Below are positions 7,281 through 10,871 of a stretch of 10,871 nt of DNA, piece after piece; position 1 is the first letter of the stretch, and every line of letters starts with the position of its first letter. The DNA lies in the NCBI GenBank assembly GCA_022600695.1, contig JAHZJY010000091.1, positions 1 to 10,871 of the forward strand, written 5' to 3'. The notes below the pieces were generated by a model. That model searched no databases. It was given only the letters and a program-made list of their open reading frames with translations, and had not been told where the DNA came from. A program made the position numbers and the translations under genes. The stretch comes from Actinomycetes bacterium. Lineage in GTDB: Bacteria > Actinomycetota > Actinomycetes > Mycobacteriales > Mycobacteriaceae.

Positions 7281-7409
7281 CTATTCCTCGTCTGATTTCG
7301 ACTCGCGGGCCTCGTACGGGTGGTGCTTGGCATCTTCTTCGTGACGGGCTTCGTCCTGGGACATGCCCTCGTGATGTTTTTCCCGTTGTGGTTCGCGTTC
7401 TTCGCTCAT
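7281..7409 (-). CDS. Small 42-residue His/Glu-rich hydrophilic protein, hypothetical
   Basis: An ATG at 7409 opens a 42-codon frame ending in TAG. The peptide starts MSEEREPQREKHHEGMSQ and continues DEARHEEDAKHHPYEARE. It has almost no hydrophobic residues, many Glu and Asp, several Arg and Lys, and two KHH motifs 19 residues apart; it should be soluble and probably disordered. No clear ribosome binding site precedes it, which is the main doubt. The composition is unlike a random shadow frame in GC-rich DNA, which usually gives Arg/Ala/Pro-rich junk. It lies on the same strand as mgtE and about 270 bases downstream of it. Function is unknown; metal or RNA binding would be guesses. Confidence 0.5.
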   Translation of the reverse strand: MSEEREPQREKHHEGMSQDEARHEEDAKHHPYEARESKSDEE

Positions 7410-7677
7410 GTGCGCACCGTAGCTCAGGACATGCAAACCCGAACTCCATTCCAGTACCAATAGCCCAAGACAGAGGCCAGTGGTTCGCCGTCGGCAAGCC
7501 AGGCCCAGCCGCTGACTTGGCGCGATGGGTACAGCGTCGAGTCGCCTACATTCGCGAAATATGAAATATGTGGAACGACTATTGGCGGCACCGCGGCCAA
7601 CGCCGCACGCCCATTGACGCGACGGCGGCCGAGTGGCGGGAGCGTCCGCCGGTCTGGTCCGCGCGTTGTTGACTCGG
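7410..7677. other. Gene-poor stretch with competing short open frames
   Basis: These 268 bases between the small ORF and the mgtE stop hold no gene I can support. On minus, a frame open from a GTG at 7591 to TGA at 7424 ends in a protein-like tail (SGWAWLADGEPLASVLGYWY). On plus, an ATG at 7568 opens a 34-codon frame ending at 7672 (YWRHRGQRRTPIDATAAEWR). They overlap and cannot both be real. GAAATAT is tandemly duplicated at 7556-7569 in a local AT-rich patch. Probably decayed sequence. Confidence 0.35.
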
Positions 7678-9063
7678 CTACAGGCCTGCCAGCTGAGGCA
7701 TCACCAGGTGAGCGATCGTGAAGTAGATCATCAGCCCGGTGCCGTCGACGATCGTGGCGATCATCGGCGCTGAGACAACAGCCGGATCCAGCCTGAGCTT
7801 CTTGAGGGTCGGCGGCAGAATCGATGCGACCAGTGACGACCAGAGGACGATGGCCACGACGGTCAAACACACCGTGATCGTCACTTCCATCCCGACTCCC
7901 AGCGTCCACGACCGGATCAGGGCGGCCAGGGCCATCGTGGCGGCGATCAGGAAACCGGTCGACAGCTCCTTGGACAAGATGTGCGGCAGGTCGCGCAGCC
8001 TGACCTGATCGGTCGCCAGCGCTCGGACCAGGGTGGTGGTGATCTGGGTACCGGTGTTGCCGCCCGTCCCGATGAGTAGCGGGATGAAGAAGGCCAGCGC
8101 CACAACGGCTTCCATCTCGTCCTGGAATGCGCGCAGAACCGTTCCGGTATAGGCCTCGGCGAGGAACAACACGAGCAGCCAGACGACGCGCTTGCGCCAC
8201 AGATGAACCGGCGACGCTCGCAGATAGGGCACCTCCAGCGGCGCTGAGCCGCCTTGTCGTTCCGCGTCTTCAGTGGCCTCTCGCCTCATGATGTCGGCGG
8301 CGATGTCGGCGGTGAGAACGCCGAGTAACCTGCCTTCGTCGTCGACCACCGGTAACGCGGCCAACTCGCGGTCAACCAATGCTTTGGCTGCATCTTCGGC
8401 GTCGACCAACGGGCCGACTGAGAATGGGTCGCCGCTCATCAACCCCGAGACGGTCTGATTCGGTTCGGCGAGCACCAGGTCCTGGAATTCCAGTAAACCC
8501 GTCAGCCGTCCCCCGGCATCGGTGACGTAAACGTAGGCATCGGCACGGGCTCTGTCTCGCATCTCGGTGTTCTGCGATCGGACCGCGGATTCGGCTTCCA
8601 TCGCCGTCATCGTCTCGGTGACGGCGAACACGTCCGGAAGCATGTGTGCGGAAACCGATTGTGGCGGACAACGAAGGATCTCACTCAGCGTTCCTGCTTG
8701 TTGCGGATCGATCTGGGAAAGCAACTGCTCACGAGCGGAATTCGACACCATACGTAGGATTTCCGCACCCTGGTCGGGGTCGACATCGCCGAGCCACTGG
8801 GCTGATTGGGCGGTGCCCGTCGCCTGGACTATCAACGCTGCCAGGTTGGGGTCGACGGAGCCGAGTAGCTCCGGACCCGTTACCGGGGTGAGCAGCGAAA
8901 CGAAATCGGCCAGCTTGTCCTTGGACATGGCGGCTACCTGGCGGCTTCGCTCGGCCGATCCGGCCGACTGCAACCATTCGTCTACCGCCTCGACCGAGTC
9001 GAGCTCGGTCGCCCGAACGGGCAGCACGCTCAACACGCTGAAGTCAATATTTTTGCGGGTCAT
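7678..9063 (-). CDS. mgtE: MgtE-family magnesium channel
   Basis: MgtE is a homodimeric Mg2+ channel gated by its own cytosolic domains. This 461-residue copy has the standard order: N-terminal superhelical domain (about 25-140), CBS1 (about 143-205), CBS2 (about 208-262), a connecting helix and five membrane helices (about 292-461). The pore region is well conserved: IPLLIGTGGNTGTQ (327-340), RALATDQVRLRDLP (347-360) and LDPAVVSAPMIATIVDGTG (425-443), with D440 matching the pore Mg2+ aspartate of the Thermus protein. The end of the N domain, normally with an AG pair, reads PPQSVSAHML here and is divergent. I chose the ATG at 9063 for its strong ribosome binding site. In-frame ATG at 9132 or TTG at 9171 would add residues that do not look like MgtE. 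Confidence 0.94.
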   Translation of the reverse strand: MTRKNIDFSVLSVLPVRATELDSVEAVDEWLQSAGSAERSRQVAAMSKDKLADFVSLLTPVTGPELLGSVDPNLAALIVQATGTAQSAQWLGDVDPDQGAEILRMVSNSAREQLLSQIDPQQAGTLSEILRCPPQSVSAHMLPDVFAVTETMTAMEAESAVRSQNTEMRDRARADAYVYVTDAGGRLTGLLEFQDLVLAEPNQTVSGLMSGDPFSVGPLVDAEDAAKALVDRELAALPVVDDEGRLLGVLTADIAADIMRREATEDAERQGGSAPLEVPYLRASPVHLWRKRVVWLLVLFLAEAYTGTVLRAFQDEMEAVVALAFFIPLLIGTGGNTGTQITTTLVRALATDQVRLRDLPHILSKELSTGFLIAATMALAALIRSWTLGVGMEVTITVCLTVVAIVLWSSLVASILPPTLKKLRLDPAVVSAPMIATIVDGTGLMIYFTIAHLVMPQLAGL

Positions 9064-9071
9064 CGGCGCGG

Positions 9072-9076
9072 CCTCC
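9072..9076 (-). promoter_or_regulatory. Ribosome binding site deciding the mgtE start
   Basis: On the minus strand this reads GGAGG, 8 bases before the ATG at 9063. It supports that start over the upstream in-frame candidates at 9132 and 9171, neither of which has a comparable site. Confidence 0.75.
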
Positions 9077-9516
9077 AGGTTTGCTCGAACTGTGAGGATC
9101 TCTCCGCAGATCCATCGGCAGTAGCGCCGCATGAACGGCCCGATCAGCGTAGCCACGATCGGTCTGCTCAACAGGGAAGCAATATCAGGCCTGCCGGCGC
9201 GCGATACGACCTCGATGGAGCCTCGGAGGACGACGGGCGCCCTTCTTGCTGGGCGTACGTCGTTGCCAGCGGTGGAAGTGAATTCGGCACGGGTTCCGCC
9301 AGTCGAAGCCTGGGCACCGAGGATTCATCGGCAGTTAAGGAACTGGACGCCTGGGCCGCGCCGGTTTCGCGCCGCATTGCCGAACGGAATATCTCCGGGA
9401 TGTGGTCCGACCTCCGCAGGCGGCGGCCGAAATCGGGCCGCAACCGGTGGTTCATACTGTGTGCAGCACTATCACCAGAGATTCCACCGGAATATCTCGA
9501 CCAGGGCCCTGATGGG

Positions 9517-9531
9517 CTTTGCGCGGCAAAG
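9517..9531 (+). promoter_or_regulatory. Hairpin next to the ribBA ribosome binding site
   Basis: CTTTGC and GCAAAG form a perfect 6-bp stem with a 3-base GCG loop. It ends 3 bases before AGGCGG (9535-9540), the likely ribBA ribosome binding site, which sits 5 bases from the ATG at 9546. An alternative pairing of GCCCT (9506-9510) with AGGGC (9530-9534) would be mutually exclusive with it. This may influence ribBA translation; there is no direct evidence. Confidence 0.35.
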
Positions 9532-9545
9532 GGCAGGCGGCAACG

Positions 9546-10832
9546 ATGACGAGACTGGACACCGTCGAACGGGCGGTTGCCGACATCGCAGCGGGGAAGG
9601 CCGTCGTCGTCATCGACGATGAGGACCGCGAGAACGAGGGCGATCTGATCTTCGCCGCGGAGAAGGCGACCCCGGAATTGGTGGCCTTCATGGTGCGTTA
9701 CACCTCCGGCTACCTGTGCGTGCCGCTGGACGGTCCGATCTGCGACCGGTTGGGGTTGCTGCCGATGTACGCGGTCAACCAGGACAAGCACGGAACCGCC
9801 TACACCGTCACCGTCGACGCCAGACTCGGCGTGGGTACCGGGATTTCGGCATCGGACCGGGCCACCACGATGCGGCTGCTGTCCGACCCCGCCAGTATCG
9901 CCGACGATTTCACCAAACCCGGCCACGTGGTACCCCTGCGGGCCAAGGACGGCGGGGTGTTGCGCCGGCCCGGCCATACCGAGGCGGCCGTGGACCTGGC
10001 CCGGATGGCGGGCCTGCAGCCTGCCGGCGCCATCTGCGAGATCGTCAGCCAGAAGGACGAGGGCGCCATGGCCCAGACCGACGAGCTGCGGGTATTCGCC
10101 GACGAACACAATCTGGCGCTGATCTCCATCGCCGACCTCATCGAGTACCGGCGCAAACACGAGAAGCATGTGGTCCGGATCGCCGAGGCGCGGATCCCGA
10201 CCCGGCACGGCGAGTTCCGTGCCGTCGGCTACACCAGCATCTACGACCAGGTCGAACACGTCGCCCTGGTCCGCGGGGATATCGCCGGGCCGGAGAACGA
10301 CGGGCATGACGTTCTGGTCCGGGTGCATTCCGAATGTCTGACCGGCGACGTGTTCGGTTCCCGCCGATGCGACTGCGGCCCGCAACTGGACGCCGCGATC
10401 GCGATGGTGGCCGCTGAGAATCGCGGTGTGGTGCTCTACATGCGCGGGCATGAGGGACGCGGTATCGGCCTGATGCACAAGCTGCAGGCGTATCAGCTCC
10501 AGGACGCCGGCGCGGACACCGTCGAGGCCAACCTCGAACTCGGTCTGCCCGCCGATGCGCGCGACTACGGCATCGGGGCGCAGATCCTGTTCGACCTCGG
10601 CGTGCGATCGATGCGGCTGCTGACCAACAATCCGGCCAAACGCGTCGGACTGGACGGCTATGGCCTGCAGATCATCGAGCGGGTACCGCTGCCGGCCCGG
10701 GTCAACGCCGAGAACATCCGCTATCTGAAGACCAAACGGGACCGGATGGGGCACGATCTGGCCGGTCTGGAGGATCTCGACGGTTTCGGGGACGACGCCG
10801 GGCTGTCCGGTGATCTCGGCGGCGCGCTGTGA
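9546..10832 (+). CDS. ribBA: Bifunctional 3,4-dihydroxy-2-butanone-4-phosphate synthase / GTP cyclohydrolase II (RibBA, RibA2)
   Basis: This enzyme makes both starting units of riboflavin: the four-carbon phosphate from ribulose 5-phosphate and the pyrimidine precursor from GTP. The 428-residue protein has a butanone-phosphate synthase domain (about 1-205) with [12 protein letters not shown] (24-35), TSGYLC (53-58) and [11 protein letters not shown] (141-151). The cyclohydrolase II domain (about 206-405) has [20 protein letters not shown] (261-280), giving zinc ligands C264, C275 and C277, then [12 protein letters not shown] (298-309) and LLTNNPAKR (358-366). M. tuberculosis RibA2 is about 425 residues and nearly identical in these blocks as I recall. 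The start ATG is set by homology and by AGGCGG 5 bases upstream. The 3' end is 22 bases from ribH, so the two are co-transcribed. Confidence 0.97.
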   Translation: MTRLDTVERAVADIAAGKAVVVIDDEDRENEGDLIFAAEKATPELVAFMVRYTSGYLCVPLDGPICDRLGLLPMYAVNQDKHGTAYTVTVDARLGVGTGISASDRATTMRLLSDPASIADDFTKPGHVVPLRAKDGGVLRRPGHTEAAVDLARMAGLQPAGAICEIVSQKDEGAMAQTDELRVFADEHNLALISIADLIEYRRKHEKHVVRIAEARIPTRHGEFRAVGYTSIYDQVEHVALVRGDIAGPENDGHDVLVRVHSECLTGDVFGSRRCDCGPQLDAAIAMVAAENRGVVLYMRGHEGRGIGLMHKLQAYQLQDAGADTVEANLELGLPADARDYGIGAQILFDLGVRSMRLLTNNPAKRVGLDGYGLQIIERVPLPARVNAENIRYLKTKRDRMGHDLAGLEDLDGFGDDAGLSGDLGGAL

Positions 10833-10854
10833 ACGCCGGGCGCGGAGCGCGCCG

Positions 10855-10871
10855 ATGAGCGGTGCTTCCGG
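10855..10871 (+). CDS. ribH: Start of ribH (lumazine synthase), cut by the window end
   Basis: An ATG 22 bases after the ribBA stop is preceded by GGAG at 10844-10847 with 7 bases spacing. Only five codons are visible (MSGAS), which fits the short variable N-terminus of mycobacterial lumazine synthases. The call rests on position, since ribH follows ribA2 in mycobacteria, more than on sequence. Confidence 0.7.

Larger units (their letters stand above)
9064..9545. promoter_or_regulatory. Divergent intergenic region between mgtE and ribBA
   Basis: These 482 bases separate divergent mgtE and ribBA and must hold both promoters. I find no strong -35/-10 pair. I do not see the conserved blocks of an M-box Mg2+ riboswitch on the mgtE side or of an FMN riboswitch on the ribBA side. 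Two small elements stand out: the inverted repeat GTGC-A-GCAC at 9461-9469 and a hairpin just upstream of the ribBA ribosome binding site. A 95-codon minus-strand frame (9455-9168) and plus-strand frames look like shadows. The length is enough for a long structured mgtE leader. Confidence 0.5.

Noticed and set aside
9064..9132. N-terminal extension of mgtE from the ATG at 9132 or TTG at 9171
   Set aside because: The ATG at 9063 has GGAGG at 8 bases and gives normal family length. The extension has Cys/Arg-rich, non-MgtE character.
9210..9230. GAGGCTCC on the minus strand as part of an M-box Mg2+ riboswitch
   Set aside because: The preceding GTTAGGT part and the following conserved blocks are not visible. 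An eight-base match is not enough.
9168..9455. 95-codon minus-strand frame in the mgtE-ribBA gap
   Set aside because: No ribosome binding site before the ATG, low-complexity Ser/Arg/Pro composition and no recognisable motif. It is the tail of a longer frame antisense to ribBA.
9064..9545. FMN riboswitch upstream of ribBA
   Set aside because: None of the conserved RFN-element blocks could be found in the leader on the plus strand.

Overview
The window comes from a high-GC actinobacterium, almost certainly a non-tuberculous mycobacterium or close relative. The riboflavin genes, the LprG lipoprotein and the P55-type exporter match my memory of the M. tuberculosis Rv1409-Rv1416 region in order and in protein sequence. 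No database search was run, so homologies rest on motif recognition and recall.

Layout, left to right. (1) ribD on + (1-999). (2) A four-gene operon on -, read from 5345 down to 996: lprG, a P55-type MFS transporter, an FtsX/MacB-type ABC permease, and an ABC ATPase with a C-terminal cyclic-nucleotide-binding domain. lprG and P55 overlap (TGATG). The permease and ATPase genes are 3 bases apart. The ATPase and ribD converge and share a CTAG as overlapping stop codons. (3) Divergent from lprG, a GNAT acetyltransferase and riboflavin synthase (ribE/ribC) on +, 9 bases apart. (4) 6522-7677, a scar-like stretch with no intact large gene. It holds two out-of-frame pieces of a tyrosine integrase, a frameshifted basic/hydrophobic remnant, a plausible 42-residue His/Glu-rich small ORF on -, and unresolved protein-like frames. 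(5) mgtE, a CBS-domain magnesium channel, on - (9063-7678). (6) A 482-base mgtE/ribBA divergent intergenic region. (7) ribBA on + (9546-10832) and the first codons of ribH.

RibD, RibE, RibBA and RibH cover most of riboflavin synthesis from GTP and ribulose 5-phosphate. Unlike a compact rib operon, the cluster is split by the lprG operon, by integrase debris and by mgtE. LprG and P55 are known partners in moving triacylglycerides and lipoglycans to the mycobacterial outer envelope. The most interesting proposal is that the adjoining MacB-like ABC pair, with its apparently intact cyclic-nucleotide pocket, is a nucleotide-gated partner of that lipid export route. That proposal is inference from operon layout.
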